From positions 310,001 through 374,000 of the forward strand of contig NZ_QLLY01000003.1 of assembly GCF_003259365.1 (NCBI RefSeq): 64,000 bases of DNA. The letters run 5' to 3'. Position 1 is the stretch's first letter. The number at the start of each line of letters is the position of its first letter. The translations under genes and the position numbers were made by a program. The notes beneath the pieces were generated by a model. The model made no database searches, was not told the DNA's origin, and worked only from the letters and a program-made list of their open reading frames with translations. Shown piece by piece: positions 23,738 to 32,883 of the stretch. The stretch comes from Streptomyces sp. PsTaAH-137 (lineage in GTDB: Bacteria; Actinomycetota; Actinomycetes; Streptomycetales; Streptomycetaceae).

Positions 23738-24658
23738 ATGGCTCCTGTGGAACTGCGGCACCTGCGCTATCTCCTGGCCGTCGTCGACCACGGCACCTTC
23801 ACCCGGGCCGCCGAGGCGCTGCACGTCTCCCAGCCGACCCTGTCCCAGCAGATCCGGGCGCTGGAACGGTCCGTGGGGCAGCCGCTGCTCGACCGGTCCG
23901 GGCGCACCGTACTGCCCACCGACGCGGGCGCGGTCTACGTCGATCACGCGCGGCGGGCGCTGCGCGAGATCGCCGCCGCCGACGCGGCCCTGCGCGACGT
24001 GCAGGACCTCTCGCGCGGGCGGCTGCGGCTCGCGGTCACGCCCACTTTCACGGCCTATCTCGTCGGGCCGCTCATGGCCGCCCTGCACGCCCTGCACCCC
24101 GGGCTCGACCTGACCGTCCGGGAGACGACGCAGGAGCACATCGGGGAGGGGCTGATCGCCGGCGACCTCGACGCGGGCATCGGTTTCACCGGTCCGGCGG
24201 TGCCCGGGGTCACGGCCGAGCCGCTGTTCGTCGAGACGCTCGGCGTCGTCACGGGCGCCGGGGCGGGCTCGTCCGGGGCGGGCTCCGCGCCGCTGGCGGT
24301 GGCCGCGCTGGACGGGCGGGACCTCGCGCTGCTCGCCGGCGACTTCGCGACCCGGGCCCGGATCGACGCCTACTTCACCGAGCAGGGGGTGGCGCCCCGG
24401 GTCGTCGTCGAGGCCGACTCGGCGCTGGCGCTGCTGGAGATCGTGCGGGGCGGGGCGCTGGCCACCGTGCTGCCCGACGCCGTGACCCTGGACCGGCCGG
24501 GACTGTCCCAGGTGCCGCTGCGGCCGCCGCTCCCGCACCGCACGGCCGCGCTCCTCACCCGCTCCGGCGGTCACCGCTCCGCCGCCGTACGGGCGTTCGT
24601 GGCGCTGCTGCGGGCGCAGGTGACGGAACGGGGGCTGCCACCCGCCGCGCCGGGGTGA
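23738..24658 (+). CDS. LysR-family regulator, CynR-like
   Basis: The 306-residue protein has an N-terminal winged HTH (ELRHLRYLLAVVDHGTFTRAAE, read as two pieces, then HVSQPTLSQQIRALE) and an effector domain beginning GRLRLAVTPTFTAYLVGPLMA. The DRSGRTVLPTDAG and TPTFTAYLVGPL segments resemble CynR, the activator of cyanate utilisation genes. It is flanked by the deaminase and arginine deiminase genes, both on the other strand. The effector could be a carbamoyl or cyanate-like compound, but this is a guess from similarity. It has no ribosome site and is probably leaderless. Confidence 0.88.
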   Translation: MAPVELRHLRYLLAVVDHGTFTRAAEALHVSQPTLSQQIRALERSVGQPLLDRSGRTVLPTDAGAVYVDHARRALREIAAADAALRDVQDLSRGRLRLAVTPTFTAYLVGPLMAALHALHPGLDLTVRETTQEHIGEGLIAGDLDAGIGFTGPAVPGVTAEPLFVETLGVVTGAGAGSSGAGSAPLAVAALDGRDLALLAGDFATRARIDAYFTEQGVAPRVVVEADSALALLEIVRGGALATVLPDAVTLDRPGLSQVPLRPPLPHRTAALLTRSGGHRSAAVRAFVALLRAQVTERGLPPAAPG

Positions 24659-24714
24659 CCCCCGGCTTTGGCTTGTGGCCCTTGCCCTTTGCCCTTTGGC
24701 CCTTGGCCGTTGGC

Positions 24715-25947
24715 TCAGCCGGCGGTGACCGGGTCGCGCTCCACCGGGCAGCTCATGCAGCGCGGGCCGCCCCGGCCCCGGCCCAGCTCGCTGCCCGGGA
24801 TCTCGATGACCTCGATGCCCTGCTTGCGCAGGAAGGTGTTCGTCGTCGCGTTCCGCTCGTAGGCGACCACGACGCCCGGCTCGACCGCCAGCACGTTGCA
24901 CCCGTCGTCCCACTGCTCGCGCTCGGCGGCGTGCACGTCCTGGGTGGCGGTCAGGACCCGGATGCCGCTGAGGCCGAGGGCCGCCGCGATGGCCCGGTGC
25001 ATGTGCTCCGGCGGGTGGTCGGTGACCTTCAACTCCCTTCCGGAGGTGCCCGGTTCGATGGTGTACGAGCGCAGCATGCCGAGGCCCGCGTACTGCGTGA
25101 ACGTGTCCCCGTCCACCATCGTCATCACGGTGTCCAGGTGCATGAAGGCCCGCCGCTTCGGCATGTCCAGCGCCACGATGGTGCGGGCCGAGCCCGCCGC
25201 GAACAGTTTGTGCGCGAGCATCTCGACGGCCTGCGGGGTGGTCCGCTCGCTCATGCCGATGAGGACGGCGCCCTCGCCGATGACGAGCACGTCGCCGCCC
25301 TCGATGGTGGACGGGTAGTCGGCCTGTCCCTCGGACCAGACGTGGAATCTCTCGTCCCGGAACAGCGGATGGTGCCGGTAGATCGCCTCGAAGTGCACGG
25401 TCTCGCGCTGCCGGGCCGGCCAGCGCATCGCGTTCACCGAGACGCCGTCGTAGATCCAGGCCGAGGTGTCGCGGGTGAAGAGGTGATTGGGCAGCGGCGC
25501 GAGCAGGAAGTCGTCGAGGTCCATCACGTGGAAGCGGACGGACGTCGGCTCCGGGTGCCGGGCGAGGAACTCCCGCTTCGTCATCCCGCCGATCAGTGCC
25601 TCGGCCAGTTCGTGCGCGGGCAGCGCCTCGAAGGCGGCGCGGAGGTGGTCCGTGGCGAGGGGGCCGTACTCCTTCTCGTCGAAGACGCGGTCCAGGACGC
25701 GCGTGCGGGCCGCCTGCTCGGCGAGCGATTCCGTGAGCAGGTCGCCGAAGAGGTGCACCGTGACGCCGCGGTCGCGCAGCACGTCGGCGAAACCGTCGTG
25801 CTCCTGGCGCGCCCGGCGCACCCAGAGCACGTCGTCGAAGAGCAACTGGTCCTTGTTGCTGGGCGTGAGGCGCTTCAGCTCCAGATCGGGCCGATGCAGA
25901 ATCACGCGGCGCAGCCGCCCGGCCTCGGAGTCGACGTGAAATCCCAT
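24715..25947 (-). CDS. arcA: Arginine deiminase
   Basis: ATG 25947 with GAAGGA upstream gives 410 residues, the family size. Catalytic landmarks are present: [34 protein letters not shown] (His and Asp) and the nucleophile Cys397 in [14 protein letters not shown]. It hydrolyses arginine to citrulline and ammonia. With the carbamoyltransferase and permease nearby it makes most of an ADI pathway. No carbamate kinase lies in the window, so the ATP-yielding step must be elsewhere or replaced. A repeat cluster upstream separates it from the Pnkp gene. The 56-bp convergent gap to the LysR gene contains a run of CCCTTTGG-like near-repeats. Confidence 0.93.
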   Translation of the reverse strand: MGFHVDSEAGRLRRVILHRPDLELKRLTPSNKDQLLFDDVLWVRRARQEHDGFADVLRDRGVTVHLFGDLLTESLAEQAARTRVLDRVFDEKEYGPLATDHLRAAFEALPAHELAEALIGGMTKREFLARHPEPTSVRFHVMDLDDFLLAPLPNHLFTRDTSAWIYDGVSVNAMRWPARQRETVHFEAIYRHHPLFRDERFHVWSEGQADYPSTIEGGDVLVIGEGAVLIGMSERTTPQAVEMLAHKLFAAGSARTIVALDMPKRRAFMHLDTVMTMVDGDTFTQYAGLGMLRSYTIEPGTSGRELKVTDHPPEHMHRAIAAALGLSGIRVLTATQDVHAAEREQWDDGCNVLAVEPGVVVAYERNATTNTFLRKQGIEVIEIPGSELGRGRGGPRCMSCPVERDPVTAG

Positions 25948-26012
25948 GGGTCCATCCTTCCCCGGGAAGCCCGGGATGCGCCTCGCACACGTCCGACTGC
26001 CGGGCCCGCCAC

Positions 26013-26240
26013 CGTCGTGGCTGGTCGCGCGGTTCCCCGCGCCCCTTAAAACCAGTTCGTCACGCGCGGCTCTCGTCGTGGCTGGTCGCGCAGTTCCCCG
26101 CGCCCCTGAGGCAGGCGCTGCGCGCCGCCTCCCCTGGGCGAGCGAAGCTCGCTTCAGGGGCGCGGGGAACTGCGCGAGAAGCGGCCACCGGGCCGCGGAC
26201 GAAGAACCACCCAGGGGCGCGGGGAACTGCGCGACCAGCC
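26013..26240. repeat. Cluster of four REP-like repeats, two direct and two inverted
   Basis: The unit reads CGTCGTGGCTGGTCGCG then CAGTTCCCCGCGCCCCT. Copies lie at 26013-26046 and 26074-26107 (+ orientation) and at 26155-26178 and 26213-26240 (inverted, partial). The inverted pairs could fold into large hairpins in the transcript of the leftward genes. The cluster fills the 313-bp gap between arcA and pnkp, which holds no gene. Related copies lie in the acyl-CoA dehydrogenase gene and at 42294. Confidence 0.75.
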
Positions 26241-26260
26241 CCCACCGGGCCCGCGGAGAA

Positions 26261-28816
26261 TCAGAGGCGGGGGTCCACCGGCTCCGACTCCAGGGACAGA
26301 ACCGCGAAGACGGCCTCGTGGACGCGCCACAGCGGCTCCCCGTCGGCCAGCCGCTCCAGCCCCTCCACCCCGAGCGCGAACTCCCGCACGGCAAGCGACC
26401 GCTTGTGCCCGAGGAACCGCTGCCGCAGCTTGGCCAGGTTCTCCGGGCGCGTGTACTCGGGACCGTAGATGATCCGCAGGTACTCGCGGCCCCGGCACTT
26501 GATCCCGGGCTGCACAAGCCGCCCCTTCTCGTCGCGCACCAGCGCCCCGACCGGCTTGACGACCATGCCCTCGCCGCCGCGCCCGGTCATCTCCAGCCAC
26601 CAGTCGACACCGGCCCGCACCGACTCCGGGTCCCCCGTGTCGACGTACAGCCGTCGCGTCGTCTGGAGCAGCCCGCTCGCGTCGTGCTCGACCATCCGGT
26701 CGACGAGCGCGAGCTGCTCGTCGTGCGGCAGCCCGGCCAGGGAACGGCCGCGTACGGCGAGGACCTGGAACGGCGCGAGCCGCACCCCCTCAAGACCGTC
26801 CGTGCTCCAGCAGTAGCGCCGGTACGCATCGGTGAACGCGGCGGCGTCGGCCGCCCGCTCCCGCTGCCGGCCGAGGAGGTCGCCCACATCGACCCCGCGC
26901 CCGGCCGCGCCCTCCAGCGCGTCCAGCACACCCGGGAACACGGCCCCGGCGGCCGCGCCCACCGCCGCGTACTGCGACCGCAGCAGCCCGGACGCCTTCA
27001 GCGACCACGGCATCAACTCGGCGTCGAGCAGCACCCAGTCGGTGTCGAGCCCGTCCCAGAGTCCGGCCTCCGTGACGGCGTCCCGCACCCGCCCGAGCAC
27101 CGCCTCCGTCATCTCGGCGCTGTCGAAGAACGGCCGCCCGGTACGGGTGTAGAGCGCGCCCGTCACCGCGGTGTCCCCCTCGGCGACGCCGAACCGCTCG
27201 TGCGCCACCGCCGCGTCCCGGCAGACCAGGGCCACGGCGCGCGAGCCCATGTGCTTCTCCTCGCACACGACCCGGGCCACACCGTCGGCGGCGTACTGGG
27301 CGAACGCCTCGGCGGGGTGCTCCAGATAGCCCTCCACCTGCGACGTCGCCGTCGGCGCCATGGTCGGCGGCAGATACGGCACAAGCCGCGGGTCGACCGC
27401 GAAGCGGCTCATGACCTCAAGGGCCGCCGCCGCGTTCTCCTCGCGTACCGCGATCCGGCCGCCGTGCCGGGTCTCCACGGTCCGGCGCCCCCGCACGTCG
27501 GCGAGGTCCAGCGGCCGGCCCTCGTGCCCGCCGGGCGCCTCCGTGACCAGCGGCCTGGCCGGCTCGTACCAGACCTTCTCGGCCGGTACGTCGACCAGCT
27601 CGCGCTCCGGCCAGCGCAGCGCGGTGAGCCGGCCGCCGAAGACGGCACCGGTGTCGAGGCAGATGCTGTTGTTCAGCCAGGTCGCGGTCGGCACCGGGGT
27701 GTGTCCGTAGACGACCGCCGCCTTGCCGCGGTAGTCCTCCGCCCACGGGTAGCGCACGGGCAGCCCGAACTCGTCGGTCTCGCCCGTCGTCTCCCCGTAC
27801 AGCGCGTGCGAACGCACCCGGCCCGAGGTCCGCCCGTGGTACTTCTCGGGCAGACCCGCGTGGCACACGACGAGCCGGCCGCCGTCGAGGACGTAGTGGC
27901 TGACGAGCCCGCGCACGAACTCCCGCACCTCGGACCGGAACTCCTCGCTCTCCGCGCCCAGCTGCTCGACGGTCTCGGCGAGGCCGTGCGTGTGCTGGAC
28001 CTGGGCGCCCTTGAGCCAGCGCTCCAGCTTGTTCTCGTGGTTGCCGGGGACGCACAGCGCGGTACCGGCCTTCACCATCCCCATCACCCGGCGCAGCACG
28101 CCGGGGGTGTTCGGCCCGCGGTCGACGAGGTCGCCGACGAACACCGCCGTGCGGCCCTCCGGGTGCGCGCCGTCGACGTACCCCAGCTTGCCGAGCAGGG
28201 TCTCCAGCTCGCTCGCGCAGCCGTGGATGTCGCCGACGATGTCGAACGGTCCGGTGAGGTGGGTCAGGTCGTTGAACCGCTTCTCGCGCACGACACCGGC
28301 GCGCTCCACCTCGTCCACGCCCCGCAGGACGTGCACCTTCCGGAACCCCTCCCGCTCCAAGTGCCGCAGCGAGCGGCGCAGTTCACGGGAGTGCCGGGTG
28401 ATGACGCGGCGCGGCATGTCGGCCCGGTCGGTCCGCTCGGCGTTGCGCGCGGCGCACACGTCCTCCGGCACGTCGAGCACGATGGCGATCGGCAGCACGT
28501 CGTACGTGCGCGCGAGGTCGACGAGCTGGCGGCGCGCGTCCTGCTGCACGTTCGTCGCGTCGACCACCGTCAGGCGGCCGGCTTCAAGCCGTTTGCCCGC
28601 GATGTAGTGCAGCACGTCGAAGGCGTCGCGGCTGGCGCTCTGGTCGTTCTCGTCGTCGGCGACCAGGCCGCGGCAGAAGTCGCTGGAGATCACCTCGGTC
28701 GGCTTGAAGTGGGCCCGCGCGAAGGTGGACTTGCCCGAACCCGACGCGCCGATCAGGACGACCAGGGAGAGGTCGGTGACGGGCAGCACGCGCCCTGTGT
28801 TCTCGCTGTCGGTCAT
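26261..28816 (-). CDS. pnkp: Polynucleotide kinase-phosphatase, bacterial RNA repair
   Basis: The 851-residue, three-domain enzyme is near the family length. Residues about 1-170 are a 5'-OH polynucleotide kinase (Walker [10 protein letters not shown]). About 180-480 is a metallophosphoesterase ([29 protein letters not shown]) removing 2',3'-cyclic or 2'/3' phosphates. About 500-850 is a ligase-like adenylyltransferase domain with the lysine in [10 protein letters not shown]. In the characterised Clostridium system Pnkp works with Hen1 to heal and seal RNAs cut by ribotoxins. ATG 28816 overlaps the hen1 stop (ATGA), so the two are made together. Confidence 0.92.
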   Translation of the reverse strand: MTDSENTGRVLPVTDLSLVVLIGASGSGKSTFARAHFKPTEVISSDFCRGLVADDENDQSASRDAFDVLHYIAGKRLEAGRLTVVDATNVQQDARRQLVDLARTYDVLPIAIVLDVPEDVCAARNAERTDRADMPRRVITRHSRELRRSLRHLEREGFRKVHVLRGVDEVERAGVVREKRFNDLTHLTGPFDIVGDIHGCASELETLLGKLGYVDGAHPEGRTAVFVGDLVDRGPNTPGVLRRVMGMVKAGTALCVPGNHENKLERWLKGAQVQHTHGLAETVEQLGAESEEFRSEVREFVRGLVSHYVLDGGRLVVCHAGLPEKYHGRTSGRVRSHALYGETTGETDEFGLPVRYPWAEDYRGKAAVVYGHTPVPTATWLNNSICLDTGAVFGGRLTALRWPERELVDVPAEKVWYEPARPLVTEAPGGHEGRPLDLADVRGRRTVETRHGGRIAVREENAAAALEVMSRFAVDPRLVPYLPPTMAPTATSQVEGYLEHPAEAFAQYAADGVARVVCEEKHMGSRAVALVCRDAAVAHERFGVAEGDTAVTGALYTRTGRPFFDSAEMTEAVLGRVRDAVTEAGLWDGLDTDWVLLDAELMPWSLKASGLLRSQYAAVGAAAGAVFPGVLDALEGAAGRGVDVGDLLGRQRERAADAAAFTDAYRRYCWSTDGLEGVRLAPFQVLAVRGRSLAGLPHDEQLALVDRMVEHDASGLLQTTRRLYVDTGDPESVRAGVDWWLEMTGRGGEGMVVKPVGALVRDEKGRLVQPGIKCRGREYLRIIYGPEYTRPENLAKLRQRFLGHKRSLAVREFALGVEGLERLADGEPLWRVHEAVFAVLSLESEPVDPRL

Positions 28817-30318
28817 GCCGCCGCCTCCTTCTTCTTCTCCACCGTCTTCTTCACCGCTGTCTTCTTCACCGCTGTCCCGGGTCCCGCTGCCTCCCGAACC
28901 GTGAAGACCGCCATCTGCGTGGGCGGCCCCACCTCGGGGTCGTCGTCCCCCACCGGCACGTACCGCACGTCGTATCCGTGCCGCCCGGCCACCCGCTCCG
29001 CCCAGGTACGGAACTCCTCGCGCGTCCACTCGAACCGGTGGTCGCCGTGCCGGACGTGCCCGGCGGGCAGGGTCTCCCAGCGGACGTTGTACTCGACGTT
29101 CGGCGTCGTCACGAGGACGGTGCGCGGCCGCGCGGAGCCGAACACCGCGTACTCCAGGGCGGGCAGCCGGGGCAGGTCGAGGTGCTCGATGACCTCGCTG
29201 AGCACCGCCGCGTCGTATCCCTTGAGCCGCTTGTCGGTGTAGGCGAGCGATCCCTGGACGAGCTGCACGCGCGCGGCCTGCCGCTCCCCCATGCGCTCCA
29301 GCCTGAGCCGTCGCGCGGCGATGGTGAGGGCGCGCACGGACACGTCGAGCCCCACGATCTCGGTGAACCGCACGTCCTTCAGCAGCTCCTGCACCAACTG
29401 GCCCTGCCCGCAGCCCAGGTCGAGCACGCGGGCCGCGCCGGAGGCGCGCAGCGCGTCGAGGATCGCCTCGCGCCGCCGCACGGCGAGCGGCACCGGCTTC
29501 TCCTCGGTGTCGGTCGACTCGTCCACGGCGTTGTCGATCTCCTCGACGTCCGTGTCGTCGGCGTCCGCGAGCCGTACCAGTTCGAGCCGCTGCATCGCCT
29601 CCCGGGTCAGCGACCAGCGCCGCGACAGATACCGGCTGGTGATCAGGCGCTGCTCGGGGTGGCCGGCCAGCCAGCCCTCCCCCGCGCGCAGCAGCTTGTC
29701 GACCTCGTCGGCCGAGACCCAGTAGTGCTTGGCGTCGTCGAGCACCGGCAGCAGCACATAGAGGTGCCGCAGCGCCTGCGCGAGCCGCATTTCCCCTTCC
29801 AGGACGAGTCGGACGTACCGCGAATCGCCCCACTCGGGAAACCGCTCGTCGAGCCCGACGCGCTCCACCTCGACGGTCCACCCGAGCGGCTCGAACAGCT
29901 TCCGTACGAGGTCGGGGCCGCCGCGCGCGGGCAGCGCGGGCACCTCGACGCGCAGCGGCAACGGCTCCTCGGCCCGCTCGGGGCGCGCCTTGCACACCCC
30001 GCGCAGCGCGCTGGAGAACACGGCGCTGAGCGCCACGGCGAGCAGCGACGACGCGGCGTACGGCCGGTCGTTCACATACTGCGCGAGCGCCGCGTCGGCG
30101 GTGTTGTTCTTCTTGCCGCGGCGCACCAGCGCCACCGGGTCCACTTCGAGCAGCAGGGCAGCCGTGCACCGCTCCGCGCTCGCCTCGGGGTAGAGGACGT
30201 GCGCGGTGCCGTAGGAGGTGGAGAACGCCTGGGCGTTGTCGGGATGCTTGTGCAGCAGGAATCCGAGGTCGGTCGCGGGGCGTTCAGGGGTGCCGGTGGT
30301 GCTGATCGTCAGGAACAC
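28813..30318 (-). CDS. hen1: 3'-terminal RNA ribose 2'-O-methyltransferase Hen1
   Basis: The 501-residue protein has an N-terminal bacterial Hen1 domain (MFLTISTTGTPERPATDLGF onward), the partner that activates Pnkp ligation. A C-terminal SAM methyltransferase domain (about 295-475) carries VLDLGCGQGQLVQEL, the metal motif SEVIEHLDL and HGDHRFEW. It methylates the 2'-OH of the 3' fragment so that the repaired junction resists recutting. The tail after VREAAG is a Lys/Ala/Thr-rich repeat ([19 protein letters not shown]), probably an RNA-binding extension. It starts a two-gene operon with pnkp and is divergent from an LLM oxidoreductase. Confidence 0.92.
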   Translation of the reverse strand: MFLTISTTGTPERPATDLGFLLHKHPDNAQAFSTSYGTAHVLYPEASAERCTAALLLEVDPVALVRRGKKNNTADAALAQYVNDRPYAASSLLAVALSAVFSSALRGVCKARPERAEEPLPLRVEVPALPARGGPDLVRKLFEPLGWTVEVERVGLDERFPEWGDSRYVRLVLEGEMRLAQALRHLYVLLPVLDDAKHYWVSADEVDKLLRAGEGWLAGHPEQRLITSRYLSRRWSLTREAMQRLELVRLADADDTDVEEIDNAVDESTDTEEKPVPLAVRRREAILDALRASGAARVLDLGCGQGQLVQELLKDVRFTEIVGLDVSVRALTIAARRLRLERMGERQAARVQLVQGSLAYTDKRLKGYDAAVLSEVIEHLDLPRLPALEYAVFGSARPRTVLVTTPNVEYNVRWETLPAGHVRHGDHRFEWTREEFRTWAERVAGRHGYDVRYVPVGDDDPEVGPPTQMAVFTVREAAGPGTAVKKTAVKKTVEKKKEAAA

Positions 30319-30398
30319 GCCACCCAGTCTCCCCGGTGGCCGCCACGGCGACCAGCGAGTTTTCCCCCGCGCGGCCCGGCCCCGGGCATCATGGCTGC

Positions 30399-31322
30399 AT
30401 GGATCTTCGAGTTTTCACCGAACCGCAGCAGGGTGCCACCTACGAGACGCTGCTCCGCGTCGCGCAGACGGCCGAGGAGCTGAACTATGACGCCTTCTTC
30501 CGGTCCGACCACTACCTCCACATGGGCTCCGTCGACGGCCTGCCCGGCCCCACCGACGCGTGGACGACGCTGGCCGGTCTGGCCCGCGAGACGCGCCGGA
30601 TCCGCCTCGGCACCCTGATGACCGCCGGCACCTTCCGGCTGCCCGGTGTCCTCGCCATCCAGGTCGCCCAGGTCGACCAGATGTCGGGCGGCCGGGTCGA
30701 GCTGGGCCTCGGCTCCGGCTGGTACGCCGAGGAGCACGCCGCGTACGGCATTCCGTTCCCCAAGGAGAAGTTCGGACGCCTCGAGGAGCAGCTGGCCATC
30801 GTGACCGGGCTGTGGGAGACGCCCGTCGGGCAGCGCTTCAACTTCGACGGCACCCACTACCAGCTGAAGGACTCCCCCGCGCTGCCGAAGCCCGCCCAGG
30901 CGCGGGTGCCGGTTCTCGTCGGCGGTCACGGCGCCAAGAAGACCCCGGCGCTCGCCGCCCGGTTCGCCACCGAGTTCAACATCCCGTTCGCCTCCGTCGC
31001 CGACAGCGAGGCGCAGTTCAAGCGGGTCCGGGCCGCCGCTGTCGAGTACGGGCGGACGGCGGACTCCCTCGTCTACTCCAACGCTCTCGTCATCTGCGTG
31101 GGCCGTGACGACGCCGAGGTGAAGCGGCGCGCGGACGCGATCGGGCGGGACGTCGACGAGCTGAAGGCCAACGGTCTGGCCGGCTCTCCCGCGGAGGTCC
31201 TGGAGCGCATCGCCGCATACGAGGCCGTCGGCTCGCAGCGGATGTATCTGCAGATGCTCGACCTGGACGACCTCGACCACCTGGAACTCATCGCCTCCGA
31301 GGTGGCACCGCACCTTTCCTGA
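30399..31322 (+). CDS. LLM-class F420/FMN-dependent oxidoreductase
   Basis: ATG 30399 gives 307 residues of the luciferase-like TIM barrel: LRVFTEPQQGATYETLLR, TLAGLARETRRIRLGTLM, QVDQMSGGRVELGLGSGWY and PVLVGGHGAKKTPALAARFA. The SGGRVELGLGSGW pattern is typical of actinobacterial F420-dependent members. No ribosome site stands out before ATG 30399. Substrate is unknown; neighbours are not metabolically related. The 249-bp gap that follows has hairpin-forming sequence near 31530-31555 but no supported gene. Confidence 0.87.
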   Translation: MDLRVFTEPQQGATYETLLRVAQTAEELNYDAFFRSDHYLHMGSVDGLPGPTDAWTTLAGLARETRRIRLGTLMTAGTFRLPGVLAIQVAQVDQMSGGRVELGLGSGWYAEEHAAYGIPFPKEKFGRLEEQLAIVTGLWETPVGQRFNFDGTHYQLKDSPALPKPAQARVPVLVGGHGAKKTPALAARFATEFNIPFASVADSEAQFKRVRAAAVEYGRTADSLVYSNALVICVGRDDAEVKRRADAIGRDVDELKANGLAGSPAEVLERIAAYEAVGSQRMYLQMLDLDDLDHLELIASEVAPHLS

Positions 31323-31571
31323 TCCGCCTCCTTCTGATCCGACCCCTGCGTCAACTCCGCTGTCACCCGGTCCCGCTCGACGGCCCCTGTCGGGTGAATT
31401 CGCGTCAACCCGTCGTGCGGGGCGGTCCCGCCGCAGTGACTCGGCCCGCCCGATGATCGTTGGCTCGGGCGGAGCCGGACCGCCCGGCCCCCGCGCCGGC
31501 GGTCGCTGCCGCGCGTCACTTGCGTCAGCTGCCTCCCCTCCGCGGGGAAGGCAAAGGCCGAGGAGGCCGTC

Positions 31572-31760
31572 ATGTCCCAGGAAGCAGTGCCCGAGCAGGC
31601 CGCGCACGATACGAACGTGCCGGAGCAGCAAGGGGCGCCCAAGGGTCTGCTGCAGCAGATGGAGGAGCTGATGGCGGCTCTCAACGCCGATCTGTCGCAG
31701 CTCGACGCCGACCTCCAGCAGCCCCCGGGCGCCGACCGTCCGGCCGCCGACGAGCTCTGA
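31572..31760 (+). CDS. Small acidic coiled-coil-like protein
   Basis: A strong ribosome site (GAGGAGG) lies 5 nt before ATG 31572, so I accept this 62-residue gene. The protein is acidic, free of Cys and aromatic residues, and has a central amphipathic helix (LLQQMEELMAALNADLSQLD) suited to coiled-coil pairing, followed by a Pro/Ala-rich tail. I do not recognise the family and see no partner enzyme. It is followed by a convergent gene of similarly unknown role. Confidence 0.6.
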   Translation: MSQEAVPEQAAHDTNVPEQQGAPKGLLQQMEELMAALNADLSQLDADLQQPPGADRPAADEL

Positions 31761-31850
31761 GGCAGCCGCCCGCCGAGACGATCACCGCGCTCCCTCAGCA
31801 GCCCGCGGGGAGCGCCGTGCCGGGAGCCGCTGCCGCGGGTGCGCTCCCGG

Positions 31851-32342
31851 TCAGGCCGCCGAGTCGGAGCCGGGCTCGGGCCCGGGGTCCGCGAGGCGGC
31901 TGTTCTGCTCCGGCAGCCGTCGGAGTATCTCCAGGACGCGGTCCCGGGACTCGTCCGCCGCGTCGATGGCTTCCATGCACTGCCAGTAGGCCCCCTCCTC
32001 GAAGGACTCGCTCGCCACCGCGACGAGCGCGATCCCCACATCGCCGAGCAGCGCGCCGAGATCGATCAGCGCCCCGCGCACATCGCCCAGTTCGGTCAGC
32101 TGCGCCGCCCGTATCCCGCCGGCTCCCACCACCGGGACCGCCGAGCCGCCGCTGCCGCGCGCTCCCGCCTCACAGAGGCCCAGCGCCTCTCCTCTCAGCT
32201 CCAGTGGTCCCAGCATGGCGAGCCTGCTGCCGATCGCCTGTGCCAGTGCCTGCGCCTGCCACGCCTCCCTCATGATGTCCGGCGCGTCCTGGCTGTCCGC
32301 CAAGGCCCGTCGGCCGACCCCGATGAGCCGCACCGCATCCAT
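31851..32342 (-). CDS. Conserved actinobacterial protein of unknown function (resembles DUF6099)
   Basis: ATG 32342 with GGAGG 5 nt upstream gives 163 residues; an in-frame GTG 32354 is less likely. The protein is helical and soluble: MDAVRLIGVGRRALADSQDA, REAWQAQALAQAIGS and LGALLGDVGIALVAVASESF. From memory it resembles the DUF6099 family of streptomycetes, whose function is unknown. No motif suggests catalysis. The 118-bp gap on its 5' side contains AT-richer promoter-like sequence near 32370-32460. Confidence 0.65.
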   Translation of the reverse strand: MDAVRLIGVGRRALADSQDAPDIMREAWQAQALAQAIGSRLAMLGPLELRGEALGLCEAGARGSGGSAVPVVGAGGIRAAQLTELGDVRGALIDLGALLGDVGIALVAVASESFEEGAYWQCMEAIDAADESRDRVLEILRRLPEQNSRLADPGPEPGSDSAA

Positions 32343-32460
32343 CCGCGCCTCCACCTGTCACGCCCGAACTCCCTTGTCCACTACCCAGAGTGAGGGGTCG
32401 TGAGGCGAAAAGCCAGGGGAGGCCCGAAATCTGTGGACAAGTAATCCGCTGTGGATATTT

Positions 32461-32883
32461 CTATGACTCCGGAGAGTGACGGATTCCCTTTTTCGGGCCC
32501 TTCTCGTCCGCCCCACGCTCCGGCACCGGGAACCGGGACTCGTTGCGGTCGATCTTCGCCGCCAGCGCCGCGAGCGCGTCGACGCCGAGCACCTCGCACA
32601 GCTGGAGCAGATACGCGAGGACGTCGGCCACCTCGTCGCGGACCCGGTGCGCCGACTCCGGGTCGTCCATCACCCGGGCCGACTGCTCGGGGGTCAGCCA
32701 CTGGAAGATCTCGACGAGTTCGGACGCCTCGACGCTGAGCGCCGTGGCCAGGTTCTTCGGGGTGTGGAAGGGCTGCCAGTCGCGGGCGGCGGCGAAGCGG
32801 GCGAGGCGGTTCTGCAGGGCGGCGACATCGAGGTCGCCGCCGTCGGCCGGGCGCGCGGCCCCGTTGTTCTGTGCGTCTGTCAC
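32461..32883 (-). CDS. MazG-like nucleotide pyrophosphohydrolase
   Basis: Start GTG 32883 overlaps the stop of the ATPase gene (GTGA). The 140-residue protein carries the all-alpha NTP pyrophosphohydrolase motifs EASELVEIFQW (the E-x2-E-type metal site) and RDEVADVLAYLLQL, with FHTPKNLATALSVE before them. This matches the small MazG/dCTPase-type enzymes that clear non-canonical dNTPs. Translational coupling to an SMC-like ATPase hints at a shared nucleic-acid quality-control role, but that is only inference. The C-terminus is Lys/Pro-rich. Confidence 0.85.
   Translation of the reverse strand: MTDAQNNGAARPADGGDLDVAALQNRLARFAAARDWQPFHTPKNLATALSVEASELVEIFQWLTPEQSARVMDDPESAHRVRDEVADVLAYLLQLCEVLGVDALAALAAKIDRNESRFPVPERGADEKGPKKGIRHSPES

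Noticed and set aside
23057..25990. Long - strand frame spanning the deaminase and the LysR gene
   Set aside because: Only its last 172 codons (from ATG 23572) look like protein; the rest is antisense to the LysR gene and to arcA in another frame.
26013..26240. CRISPR array or insertion sequence
   Set aside because: Repeats occur in both orientations with irregular spacing and no transposase frame; REP-like repeats fit better.
31572..31760. RiPP precursor peptide
   Set aside because: There is no Cys, no core-like segment and no modification enzyme nearby.
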